Under the pieces are notes generated by a model. That model saw nothing but the letters and a program-made list of their open reading frames with translations. It was not told the origin of the DNA and searched no databases. The position numbers were made by a program, and so were the translations under genes. 44,683 nucleotides of DNA from Cellulosilyticum sp. (lineage in GTDB: Bacteria; Bacillota; Clostridia; Lachnospirales; Cellulosilyticaceae): the NCBI GenBank assembly GCA_017421915.1, contig JAFOHG010000063.1:1-44683 (forward strand). Reading direction: 5' to 3'. Below, piece after piece: positions 1 to 6,907 of the stretch; the stretch's first letter is position 1; each line of letters starts with the position of its first letter.

Positions 1-47
1 GCATGCAGGAATCAAAATCCTGTGCCTTACCGCTTGGCGATAACCCT
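1..47 (-). tRNA. tRNA-Gln (TTG), truncated by window edge
   Basis: The 5' half of a tRNA is visible on the minus strand: acceptor 5' strand, a D-arm with the typical CCAAGCGG loop, and an anticodon arm of CAGGA/TCCTG enclosing a loop with anticodon TTG. The variable loop and T-arm lie beyond base 1. It is the last visible gene of a minus-strand tRNA cluster. Confidence 0.85.
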
Positions 48-81
48 ACGTAATACGTTATGTCATTTTGACATAGCAAAA

Positions 82-156
82 GGTGGGAGATGGGACTCGA
101 ACCCACGACACCTGGAACCACAATCCAGTGCTACTACCAACTGAGCTACACCCACC
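82..156 (-). tRNA. tRNA-His (GTG)
   Basis: Full cloverleaf on the minus strand. The anticodon stem CTGGA/TCCAG encloses a loop with GTG. An extra 5' G (base 156) faces a C discriminator (base 82), the identity signature of histidine tRNA. One T-T mismatch sits in the acceptor stem. No CCA is encoded. Confidence 0.95.
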
Positions 157-161
157 ATAAA

Positions 162-238
<77 letters not shown>

Positions 239-242
239 ACAG

Positions 243-313
243 AGCGGGTGATGGGAATCGAACCCACGTAGTCAGCTTGGAAGGCTGAAGTTCTACCATT
301 GAACTACACCCGC
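243..313 (-). tRNA. tRNA-Gly (TCC)
   Basis: Full cloverleaf on the minus strand with acceptor GCGGGTG/CACCCGC, anticodon TCC and T discriminator. It is the first gene of the cluster, about 55 bases after the promoter's -10 box. No CCA is encoded. Confidence 0.95.
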
Positions 314-328
314 ATGTCGTATGCTTTA

Positions 329-367
329 TTTTGTCAGTTCTTGTGACCGCAGCCCCGACTGACAAAA
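329..367 (-). other. Leader stem-loop of the tRNA operon
   Basis: A perfect 10-bp inverted repeat (TTTTGTCAGT at 329-338, ACTGACAAAA at 358-367) with a GC-rich 19-nt loop lies between the promoter and tRNA-Gly. It would fold in the leader RNA. It is not followed by a T-run on the minus strand, so it does not look like a terminator. Confidence 0.5.
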
Positions 368-370
368 TGT

Positions 371-399
371 ATTATACATAACTTATTTGCATACGTCAA
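371..399 (-). promoter_or_regulatory. Sigma-A promoter of the tRNA cluster
   Basis: Minus-strand TTGACG, a 17-nt spacer and TATAAT, close to consensus. It lies in the gap between the phosphodiesterase stop codon and tRNA-Gly. Confidence 0.8.
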
Positions 400-427
400 C
401 ACTTTTTCTTGTTTTTTTTTACTTTTT

Positions 428-970
428 TTACTTACTTCTAAAAATGTTAGATGTTGGATGCTCTACAATCTTGTTATTTTCAATGATTTGTAGTATTTTT
501 GCCTCTATGACTTTCCCATCTTTTAACTCTAATATTCCATAAGATGGATATCTACTATCTCTAGGCATTGTTAAACTACCTGGATTCATAATGAGCACCC
601 CTTGTTTTCTTTCTAAATGGGCTTCATGAGAATGACCACATACTGCCACTCTTGTTTCATGAGCCAATGCATCAATCATTACCTCATCATAGTCTCCCCA
701 TTTTACACCATATTTATGTCCATGAGACATATAAATAGATACACCTTCTATAGTAACAACCGTACTATATTCTCCTCCAAATCCTACATCACAATTTCCA
801 TAAACATAGTGTACTGTAACTTGAGGATAAAATTTCTCCAATAGTCTTGCATCACTTACATAGTCTCCACAGTGTAGTACTGTAGTTACTCCTAGCGGTA
901 TAATACGTTCTAATATCATTTTAGCATGCTCAATATTTCCATGGGTATCACTTATAACTAATACTTTCAT
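428..970 (-). CDS. YfcE/MJ0936-family metallophosphoesterase
   Basis: A 180-aa calcineurin-like phosphodiesterase of the small YfcE/MJ0936 family, soluble and metal-dependent, with physiological substrate unknown. All metal-ligand motifs are present: DTH (D8, H10), CGD (D36), GNCD (N59), the H83/H85 pair and GHSH (H113, H115). Length is typical of the family. The ATG at 970 is preferred over an in-frame TTG at 988, because the TTG lies inside the end of rdgB and the family starts directly at the first beta strand (MKVLVISDTH). It is the last gene of the prfB-cheW-rdgB run, 7 bases after the rdgB stop, so it is probably translationally coupled. Pairing of a phosphodiesterase with RdgB is common in Firmicutes. 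Confidence 0.88.
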   Translation of the reverse strand: MKVLVISDTHGNIEHAKMILERIIPLGVTTVLHCGDYVSDARLLEKFYPQVTVHYVYGNCDVGFGGEYSTVVTIEGVSIYMSHGHKYGVKWGDYDEVMIDALAHETRVAVCGHSHEAHLERKQGVLIMNPGSLTMPRDSRYPSYGILELKDGKVIEAKILQIIENNKIVEHPTSNIFRSK

Positions 971-977
971 CTTTAAT

Positions 978-1577
978 CTATCTATCAAGCCTTTCTCTAA
1001 TTTGCTCTAACATATCACGCAAAGCTTTTGCTCTATGACTAATTTCATTTTTTGCTTCTAGAGATATGTTAGCTGTAGAAGTGCCTAACTCATCTACAAA
1101 AAAGATAGGATCATATCCAAATCCATTTTCTCCTTCTGCATGGTCTCCTATATAACCTTCTATCGTACCATAGGTTGTTACTGTCTCTGTGCCTTTTTCT
1201 GCTAATGCCATTGCACATGCAAAACGTGCTGTTCTTTTTTCTTTTGGAACACCGTTTAGTCTATCTAATATAATTTGATTTTTTACTTCATACGATGTAT
1301 CTTTTCCTAAATATCTAGCAGAATATACACCTGGCTCTTTATTTAAATAATCAATTTCTAACCCTGAATCATCTGCAATAACTAGCGCATCTACTAATTT
1401 GCTAATAGCTTCTGCTTTAATAATGGCATTTTCCACAAAATTTTTACCATTTTCTTCTATTTCTATGTTAATACCAGCTTCTCCCATTGTCTGTACTTCT
1501 ACTTCCAATCCCGCTAATATCTCTTTTATTTCTTTAACTTTTCCCTTATTTTCTGTTGCTACAATAATCTTCCTCAT
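978..1577 (-). CDS. rdgB: Non-canonical purine NTP pyrophosphatase, RdgB/HAM1 family
   Basis: A 199-aa house-cleaning enzyme that hydrolyses XTP, ITP and dITP to the monophosphate plus pyrophosphate, keeping deaminated purines out of nucleic acids. The family signature is clear: N-terminal ATxNxGKxKE substrate loop, central DDSGLEID and a downstream GVYSARY, then GFGYDPIF near the C-terminal half. The ATG at 1577 has GAAGGAG six bases upstream; an upstream TTG in the same frame is part of that Shine-Dalgarno region. The gene overlaps the 3' end of the cheW-like gene by 32 bases, which suggests coupled translation, and is followed closely by the metallophosphoesterase. Confidence 0.93.
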   Translation of the reverse strand: MRKIIVATENKGKVKEIKEILAGLEVEVQTMGEAGINIEIEENGKNFVENAIIKAEAISKLVDALVIADDSGLEIDYLNKEPGVYSARYLGKDTSYEVKNQIILDRLNGVPKEKRTARFACAMALAEKGTETVTTYGTIEGYIGDHAEGENGFGYDPIFFVDELGTSTANISLEAKNEISHRAKALRDMLEQIRERLDR

Positions 1578-2028
1578 TAGATACTCCTTCAATAAACAAA
1601 CTTTCTGCTTCTGAAATCACTGCTGCTACGTCTAGTGTAATAATGATCCTATCTGCTTGCTTTACAATATAGTCTATACAACTTGCTTTATCTTTATTAA
1701 TGATCTCTGGTGTCCTTTCAATATGCTCCTCCTGGACACTCAAAATTTCACTTACACTATCAACTAATAAACCTACTCTAGATTGCTCTAAATTTAGCAA
1801 AATAATTTTTGTTTCTTTTAGATCATCAATTGGGGTCATGTGTAATCTTTTACGTAAATTAAAAATCGGATAAACTGTACTTCTTACGTTAATAATACCT
1901 TCTATATAATCCGGTACATTTGGAACCGGTCTAATCCATTCGTGGTTAATAATTTCTAACACCTGCATAATATTAATCCCAAATTCACGCCCCATTAATT
2001 TAAAAACTACAATTTGTCTATTTTCCAT
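1546..2028 (-). CDS. CheW-like chemotaxis adaptor domain protein
   Basis: A 160-aa protein consisting of one CheW domain. The N-terminus reads through FKLMGREFGINIMQV and a later NVRSTVYPIFNLRKRL strand matches the CheW core. CheW proteins scaffold receptor and CheA kinase arrays at the membrane. No cheA, receptor or flagellar gene is in the window, so this is an orphan adaptor whose partners are unknown. It sits 21 bases after prfB and overlaps rdgB by 32 bases, an odd position for a chemotaxis gene. The start has a G-rich ribosome-binding site. Domain assignment is firm; a chemotaxis role is inference, and a CheV-like or other signalling scaffold is possible. Confidence 0.82.
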   Translation of the reverse strand: MENRQIVVFKLMGREFGINIMQVLEIINHEWIRPVPNVPDYIEGIINVRSTVYPIFNLRKRLHMTPIDDLKETKIILLNLEQSRVGLLVDSVSEILSVQEEHIERTPEIINKDKASCIDYIVKQADRIIITLDVAAVISEAESLFIEGVSNEEDYCSNRK

Positions 2029-2049
2029 GACCCCATCCCCCTATTTAGA

Positions 2050-3157
2050 TTATTTTTGATGTATCCAAGCTAAATAAGCATTCATAAATCTGTCTAAATC
2101 TCCATCCATTACCGCCGATGTATTTCCAGTTTCTTCACTTGTTCGATGGTCTTTTACCATATTATAAGGATGGAATACATAGGATCTAATCTGACTTCCC
2201 CATGCAATTTCTTTTTTCTCTCCTCTAATACCATCGATTTTATCCATACGCTCTTCTTCTTCTTTTTCATGAAGCTTAGCACGCAACATTTGCATTGCTC
2301 TTTCTCTATTTTGAATTTGTGAGCGTTCATTTTGACATTGCACAACAATTCCAGTTGGTATATGTGTAATACGTACAGCCGAATCTGTGGTATTAACATG
2401 TTGCCCACCTGCTCCTGTTGAACGGTACGTATCAATTCTTAAATCTTCTGGTCTAATATCAACAACAATTTCATCTGTCATTTCTGGTATAACATCGCAA
2501 GAAGCAAAAGATGTATGTCTTCTTCCTGATGAATCAAAAGGTGAAATTCTTACAAGTCGGTGGATTCCTTTTTCTGATTTTAAGTATCCATAAGCATTCT
2601 CACCTGTGATTTGAATTGTTACAGACTTAATTCCTGCCTCGTCACCTTCAAGGTAATCTAATACCTCTACTTTATATCCATGAGCTTCTGCCCAACGCGT
2701 ATACATTCTAAATAACATTGCTGTCCAGTCACATGATTCTGTTCCACCTGCTCCTGGATGTAATTCTAAAATAGCATTATTTCTATCGTATTCACCATCT
2801 AACATCGTTGCTGTTAGCATAGCTTCATACTTCTCTTTAAAGGTTGTTGCTTCTAATTGTGCTTCTTGTGCTAATTCTTGGTCTTCATCCTCATTAGCCA
2901 TCTCAATTAACACTAAAAGGTCTTCAAAGCTTGTACATAATTTTTCATATTTTTCAATGGTGTCTTTATAACCTTTTAGTTCTTGTAATACTTTTTGCGC
3001 TCTATCATTATCAGCCCAAAAAGCATTATCCATTGACACCTCTTCTAATTGTATAGCTTTTTCTTTACATCTTTCGATGTCAAAGAGAGTTCCCCATTTC
3101 AATTAATTTAACCTTAAATGGCTCTAACGAAATTTGTAGTTGTTCCATTTCTAGCAT
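2050..3157 (-). CDS. prfB: Peptide chain release factor 2, with programmed +1 frameshift
   Basis: RF2 recognises UGA and UAA stop codons and triggers peptide release. Two frames encode it. A short ORF starts at ATG 3157 (Shine-Dalgarno GGAG eight bases upstream), runs 25 codons and ends in CTT TGA C (3085-3079). Skipping one base there joins it to the long frame, which runs to 2050, giving about 368 aa, the usual RF2 length. The long frame has the RF2 stop-recognition tripeptide SPF (in ISPFDSSG) and the catalytic GGQ loop ([10 protein letters not shown]). A GGGG stretch lies six bases before the CTT, somewhat farther than in E. coli. The site makes RF2 autoregulated: scarce RF2 favours the shift. 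A gene model starting at 3102 would have a wrong N-terminus. It heads the cheW-rdgB run. Confidence 0.96.
3079..3085 (-). promoter_or_regulatory. RF2 +1 frameshift site CTTTGAC
   Basis: The canonical slippery heptamer: CTT in the P site, in-frame TGA followed by C (a weak termination context). The tRNA slips one base forward to read GAC. The upstream G-rich stretch can pair with 16S rRNA. Confidence 0.93.
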
Positions 3158-3224
3158 TTTTATCACTCCTTTACATCTTTTATCATACCGTGAATTAACT
3201 CCCCTATTCAACCCCCTTGGTATC

Positions 3225-3258
3225 AAAAAAGCGACTCAAACATCTTTGTTTAAGTCGC
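3225..3258 (-). terminator. Terminator of tRNA-fMet
   Basis: Hairpin GCGACT...AGTCGC with one internal mismatch and a small loop (3231-3258), followed on the minus strand by six T (3230-3225). It separates the tRNA from prfB. Confidence 0.85.
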
Positions 3259-3269
3259 CTCTTATAAGA

Positions 3270-3342
3270 TAGCGGGAATAGGACTTGAACCTATGACCTT
3301 CGGGTTATGAGCCCGACGAGCTGCCAACTGCTCCATCCCGCG
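3270..3342 (-). tRNA. Initiator tRNA-fMet (CAT)
   Basis: Minus-strand cloverleaf with anticodon CAT. Two initiator hallmarks are visible: an unpaired first acceptor position (C1 opposite T72) and three consecutive G-C pairs (GGG/CCC) at the base of the anticodon stem. No CCA is encoded. A dedicated terminator follows. Confidence 0.93.
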
Positions 3343-3420
3343 TTATTTAATTTAAGAATCTTTAAATCATTTCTAATTACAGTATAGCACTATAGTACTA
3401 AATGTCAATCTCTATTTAAG

Positions 3421-3699
3421 CTATTCTCTTTCTTTAATTACAATCGTATCTTTTTCTACCATTCCCAGTTCAGATGCTGCTTCTTTAATATATTCTAACG
3501 AATCCATATCCTGTAATTGCTGTTCCATTTGGGCCAATTTTTCTTTTTTTTCGTCTACAGCCAATTGCTCTACACTAATCTGATAATCTATATCTTTAGT
3601 TAAAGCATGGACTCTTTGACCACATACACCCAATCCACCCGCTATACATATGGTGAGAGCTACAACTCCATTTCGCACTTTTTTATGTCTTTTTCTCAT
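3421..3699 (-). CDS. divIC: Septum formation initiator DivIC/FtsB family
   Basis: A 92-aa bitopic membrane protein. A basic N-terminus (MRKRHKKVR) is followed by one membrane segment (about residues 10-30), then a charged coiled coil (about 38-68) and a short extracytoplasmic tail. DivIC works with FtsL and DivIB in the septal divisome. Sequence identity in this family is low, so the call rests on architecture and on position: it closes the yabP-yabQ-divIC order known from Bacillus. The ATG follows GGGGAG by six bases. It probably belongs to the yabP-yabQ unit. Confidence 0.85.
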   Translation of the reverse strand: MRKRHKKVRNGVVALTICIAGGLGVCGQRVHALTKDIDYQISVEQLAVDEKKEKLAQMEQQLQDMDSLEYIKEAASELGMVEKDTIVIKERE

Positions 3700-3769
3700 T
3701 TGTATCTCCCCTTTAATATTATACTAAAGTATATCAATAATATAATATTAATCTTTTCACTCCTGTAAA

Positions 3770-4303
3770 TCAAGTTCTACTTTTCTTCAAATAATTTTCA
3801 ACCTTTTTATCCGATTTTTGTTCGTACTGTTTACGCTTATATTGTCTATATCGTAGTTTATTCATATATAGAAAATGATGCCACTTCTTAGATATGTACG
3901 AAATAGGAACTTGTATCCACTTCCCTAAACATTTTATAAATGCTTTTATAGGAGTAACAATCAACTTAATTAATTTACTAACAAGTGACTTAACATAATT
4001 TATAATTGCCGTAGCAATCTTCATAAAAATAATACTAAAGGTTAAAAAATAAAATACTGCACCTAAAATAATTCCAATACAGATATATGGCCTAATAGCT
4101 GCATAATTACATATATAAAGTCTATAAAATCCTAATAATGCACAAATAATCCAGTAAAGCATGTCTTCTATCTGAACAAGAAAATTAGGATGCTTTAATA
4201 TTTTCCTAAAAATTCTTATAAGGTCAAATAAAACACCCATTAATACACCAATCTCTACAGAGGCTAAAAAAAGCATAGACTGACTTGATACCATTTCATT
4301 CAT
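3770..4303 (-). CDS. yabQ: Spore cortex biosynthesis protein YabQ
   Basis: A 177-aa polytopic membrane protein. Hydrophobic segments lie at about residues 8-30, 47-65, 70-92 and 95-115, followed by a basic, lysine- and arginine-rich cytoplasmic tail to the end. YabQ is made in the mother cell under sigma-E in Bacillus, localises to the outer forespore membrane and is needed for cortex peptidoglycan. The sequence near LMGVLFDLIRIFRK is typical of the family. It starts 12 bases after the yabP stop, so the two are co-transcribed. The molecular activity of the family is not known. Confidence 0.88.
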   Translation of the reverse strand: MNEMVSSQSMLFLASVEIGVLMGVLFDLIRIFRKILKHPNFLVQIEDMLYWIICALLGFYRLYICNYAAIRPYICIGIILGAVFYFLTFSIIFMKIATAIINYVKSLVSKLIKLIVTPIKAFIKCLGKWIQVPISYISKKWHHFLYMNKLRYRQYKRKQYEQKSDKKVENYLKKSRT

Positions 4304-4315
4304 CGCATCACCCTC

Positions 4316-4597
4316 TTATTTAAAGAGTTTAGACATGATAGAACCTTTTTTCTTACCTATGCCTATACTATCATGATAACTCATTGCAGAAACTACACCT
4401 TCAATAGCAAGCTCTCCTTCATCTATATTCATCTTGATAATATGAAGGTTCTCTCCTCTAATATCTAAATAACCTTTACTTGTTTCAAGCTCAATAAGTT
4501 GCTCATCAAATGAAAATACCTCTTTTATACCTGAGAGTGTCATTTTTTCTCGTTCTACTAAACTTAAGCTATGCTTTTTATTACTACGATCTTCCAT
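4316..4597 (-). CDS. yabP: Sporulation protein YabP
   Basis: A 93-aa soluble protein of the YabP/YqfC family, rich in beta strands, with the family stretch YLDIRGENLHIIKMNIDEGELAIEG compressed into the middle third. It is conserved in spore-formers, sigma-E dependent in Bacillus, and of unknown biochemical role. The ATG follows AAGGGAG. Upstream, a CATATAAAT element resembles a sigma-E -10 box, but no convincing -35 is seen, so that is weak. It forms a pair with yabQ. Confidence 0.87.
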   Translation of the reverse strand: MEDRSNKKHSLSLVEREKMTLSGIKEVFSFDEQLIELETSKGYLDIRGENLHIIKMNIDEGELAIEGVVSAMSYHDSIGIGKKKGSIMSKLFK

Positions 4598-4661
4598 AGC
4601 GCTCCCTTCCTTTCATTTTCATAGTTTCTATATCTATTTATATGAAAGGATTCTAAAATTA

Positions 4662-4901
4662 TTACACCATGCGATACATATTCTCTGTTTCTTCTTTCTT
4701 AACATGTTCTTTAATCTCAAGCACTTCATATTTAGCAGTATTGTTTCCGAAACGGATCTCAATCACATCTCCTACTTTTACATCTGTACTTGATTTTGCT
4801 ACTTTATCATTAATCATTACACGTCCACTATCACATGCTTCTTGTGCAATCGTCCTTCTTTTAATAATACGACTAATCTTTAAATATTTATCAATACGCA
4901 T
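4662..4901 (-). CDS. rqcP: RqcP, S4-domain ribosome quality-control RNA-binding protein
   Basis: A 79-aa protein that is almost entirely an S4 RNA-binding domain (MRIDKYLKISRIIKRR, then CDSGRVMINDK and VKVGDVIEIRFG). It is the homologue of Bacillus YabO/RqcP, which binds the 50S subunit and helps RqcH add C-terminal alanine tails to stalled nascent chains. Length and gene position (between hup and yabP) match. The start has GGAGG six bases upstream. A terminator lies between hup and this gene, so it depends on readthrough or its own promoter. Confidence 0.9.
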   Translation of the reverse strand: MRIDKYLKISRIIKRRTIAQEACDSGRVMINDKVAKSSTDVKVGDVIEIRFGNNTAKYEVLEIKEHVKKEETENMYRMV

Positions 4902-4936
4902 TTATAGCCTCCATCTAAGAAATTATAATCATATAC

Positions 4937-4964
4937 AAAAAAATCTACACATAAGTGTAGATTT
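4937..4964 (-). terminator. Terminator of hup
   Basis: Hairpin of ATCTACAC and GTGTAGAT with a 4-nt loop, followed on the minus strand by a run of T (4943-4937). It lies directly after the hup stop codon and before rqcP. Confidence 0.88.
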
Positions 4965-4970
4965 GATTTA

Positions 4971-5249
4971 TTAGTTACCTTTAACAACGTCTTTAAGTTG
5001 TTTACCAGCTTTGAATTTTGGAGCTTTTCCACCTGGAATTGGCATTTCTTCATTTGTTTTTGGATTTCTACCTACACGCGCTTTACGTTCTGTAACTTCA
5101 AATGTTCCAAATCCAACTAATTGAATTTTTCCACCTGCTTGAAGTTCTTCCATTACAACATCTTCAAATGCTTTAAGTGCTTTTTCTGCATCTTTTTTAC
5201 TAAGTTCAGCTTTTGCAGCCATAGCTGCCACTAATTCAGATTTATTCAT
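4971..5249 (-). CDS. hup: HU-family histone-like DNA-binding protein
   Basis: A 92-aa nucleoid protein that bends and compacts DNA as a dimer. The family signature GFGTFEVTERKARVGRNPKT, with the DNA-minor-groove arm and its proline, spans about residues 46-65, and the N-terminus MNKSELVAAMAAKAELSKKD is typical. An AGGAGG site precedes the ATG. The strong terminator downstream fits a highly expressed, mostly monocistronic gene inserted between mazG and rqcP, an order frequent in Clostridia but not in Bacillus. Confidence 0.95.
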   Translation of the reverse strand: MNKSELVAAMAAKAELSKKDAEKALKAFEDVVMEELQAGGKIQLVGFGTFEVTERKARVGRNPKTNEEMPIPGGKAPKFKAGKQLKDVVKGN

Positions 5250-5308
5250 TATAATTTCCTCCTCTATTCATGTCATTAACATGGATATATGTATTGAAAA
5301 TCAATGGG

Positions 5309-6028
5309 CTAATCCTCCGGAAACCTTGAATTTTCAATATATCTAAATCTATTTATAAACTTTTCCAATGACTTTGTCAAGGCAAATTCAGCATTTATAT
5401 CAAAAAATGCGGATAATTTTACTACCTCAAACAATATTTTTCCAATTTCACTTTCTATATCCACCTTTTGCCCTTGTAAATATTGTGTTTTTAGACCTTC
5501 CAGCCCTTGGATTAACTGATCAATTTGCTTAATTTGGTCACTATTTGTTTGTTGCGCTTTTATAGCTTTTTTTTGTACTTTTTGAGTTCTCATTAGTGCA
5601 GGTAAGGTTTTTGCAACCCTATCCATAGATTGGACTAAAGTTATTTCTTTTTTCTCTTTTTGTTTGATTCTATCCCATACTTCACTTACCTGTTCAGCCG
5701 TTTCAACTTGCATGCCTTCTTTAAATACATGTGGGTGTCTTTCTACTAATTTGGTTGCTATACCATTTACAACTTCCTTCATACTAAATGCACCTGCTTC
5801 ATTAGCAATTTGTGCATGCATGAGCACTTGCATTAAAACATCTCCTAATTCTTCTTCCATTAACTTTATATCATCATTTTCTAGTGCTTCTACTAACTCA
5901 TAACTTTCTTCTACTAAGCAAGGTATAAGAGATTTATGTGTTTGTTCTTTATCCCAAGGACATCCATTTTCTCCTCTTAATGTGCTTATGATATCTAATA
6001 ATTCCTCATAGCTGTATATCTTTTCCAC
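5309..6028 (-). CDS. mazG: Nucleoside triphosphate pyrophosphohydrolase MazG
   Basis: A 239-aa enzyme hydrolysing (d)NTPs to monophosphate and pyrophosphate, and in some bacteria modulating ppGpp levels. The N-terminal MazG fold has the NGCPWDKEQTH signature and the metal-binding EExxE...ELGD motif (around VEESYELVEALE and EEELGDVLMQ). A second, degenerate MazG-like half fills the C-terminus. The Bacillus equivalent (YabN) carries an extra tetrapyrrole-methylase domain at its N-terminus, which is absent here. The start is GTG (6026-6028) with AGGAGGG seven bases upstream. Confidence 0.92.
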   Translation of the reverse strand: MEKIYSYEELLDIISTLRGENGCPWDKEQTHKSLIPCLVEESYELVEALENDDIKLMEEELGDVLMQVLMHAQIANEAGAFSMKEVVNGIATKLVERHPHVFKEGMQVETAEQVSEVWDRIKQKEKKEITLVQSMDRVAKTLPALMRTQKVQKKAIKAQQTNSDQIKQIDQLIQGLEGLKTQYLQGQKVDIESEIGKILFEVVKLSAFFDINAEFALTKSLEKFINRFRYIENSRFPED

Positions 6029-6085
6029 TTAATTCCCTCCTAATAGCTTGATTTTTATAAATTTTAACATATGACCTAACTACTT

Positions 6086-6125
6086 AAAAGGTCAGTAATT
6101 TATATTTATAATTACTGACCTTTTT
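6086..6125 (-). terminator. Terminator of spoVT
   Basis: A perfect 15-bp stem (AAAAGGTCAGTAATT and its complement, 10-nt loop) immediately follows the spoVT stop codon, with a short T-run on the minus strand. Confidence 0.88.
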
Positions 6126-6126
6126 A

Positions 6127-6675
6127 CTATTGTTCCATTTGTTTTCCTATAAATCCAGAGGCTGAGTAAGCTAATTTCTCTTCTACTTCACCCATAGAAC
6201 TTTTATTATTAGATAGGAATATAACTGCTCCAATAGCATCTCCTTCACATATAATAGGAGAGATTACCTCTGAATAATAACTATCTGTTGTGCCTTCTGA
6301 TAGTATTGGAACAAATTTTGTCTCATCTTTTGTTGCTTTAAATATAGAACGTCCTTGAATAATTTTTTCCAAATTAGAACTTATACTTTTATCAAGAAAT
6401 TCTCTTTTTGTTCCTCCTGCTACGGCAATAACTTGATCTTTATCAGCAATACAAGTAATATGCCCTGTAGCCTTAGCCAAGGCATCTGCATATTCCTTAA
6501 CAAATGAACTAAGTTCTCCCACTGGAGAATATTTTTTTAAAATAACTTGTCCCTCATTATCCGTAAAAATTTCTAAAGGATCTCCTTCTCTAATTCTTAA
6601 GGTTCGTCTAATTTCTTTTGGAATAACTACTCTACCTAAGTCATCTATTCTTCTAACGATGCCTGTTGCTTTCAA
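6127..6675 (-). CDS. spoVT: Stage V sporulation regulator SpoVT (AbrB-type)
   Basis: A 182-aa forespore transcription factor with an N-terminal AbrB-type swapped-hairpin DNA-binding domain (KATGIVRRIDDLGRVVIPKE, residues 2-21 onward) and a C-terminal GAF-like domain from about residue 55 to the end. In Bacillus SpoVT is made under sigma-G and tunes the sigma-G regulon. The start is TTG at 6675: AAGGAGG lies nine bases upstream, and a longer reading from 6696 would place that Shine-Dalgarno inside the gene. The resulting length is close to the Bacillus protein. A sigma-G-like promoter lies about 60 bases upstream. It has its own terminator. Confidence 0.95.
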   Translation of the reverse strand: MKATGIVRRIDDLGRVVIPKEIRRTLRIREGDPLEIFTDNEGQVILKKYSPVGELSSFVKEYADALAKATGHITCIADKDQVIAVAGGTKREFLDKSISSNLEKIIQGRSIFKATKDETKFVPILSEGTTDSYYSEVISPIICEGDAIGAVIFLSNNKSSMGEVEEKLAYSASGFIGKQMEQ

Positions 6676-6734
6676 ACAAAACAACCTCCTTAACAATGCT
6701 GCGTTCTAATATCATTTTGACCATATATTATGTT

Positions 6735-6764
6735 TATTATGCTTGTAAACTGACATTTTATGCA
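6735..6764 (-). promoter_or_regulatory. Sigma-G-like promoter of spoVT
   Basis: Minus-strand TGCATA, 17-nt spacer and CATAATA. This matches the published Bacillus sigma-G pattern (GHATR at -35, CATNHTA at -10, 17-18 nt apart). The position, 60 bases before the spoVT start, is suitable. Confidence 0.65.
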
Positions 6765-6840
6765 TGGTAGTATTTTGGGTTTCCTATGCTAAGTTTTCCC
6801 TATGTTAAGTATTCCCATCGTAGAATGATTTATTCTTACC

Positions 6841-6886
6841 AAAAATAAAGTTGCTATTTTACAAATAAAATAGCAACTTTATTTTT
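6841..6886 (-). terminator. Terminator of the prsA-like gene
   Basis: A perfect stem of about 20 bp (AAAATAAAGTTGCTATTTTA and its complement, 4-nt loop) with A-tract and T-tract on the two sides. It can act in both orientations; here it follows the prsA-like gene. Confidence 0.88.
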
Positions 6887-6907
6887 GGCTTCATTACAAT
6901 TTAATAA

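Noticed and set aside
617..844. Antisense ORF over the metallophosphoesterase, and similar ORFs opposite mazG, mfd, glmU and purA
   Set aside because: They are shadows of long, well-supported genes, with no ribosome-binding site and cysteine- or serine-rich nonsense composition.
3050..3102. prfB as a frameshifted pseudogene, or starting at 3102
   Set aside because: The two frames join exactly at the known CTTTGAC recoding site and the leader ORF has a good ribosome-binding site; all catalytic motifs are intact.
4598..4661. Sigma-E promoter before yabP
   Set aside because: A CATATAAAT element fits the -10 only partly and no -35 at the right distance is convincing, so I did not list it as a feature.
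6676..6696. Longer spoVT with a start at 6696
   Set aside because: The extra codons are the AAGGAGG ribosome-binding site itself; the family begins at KATGIVRR.
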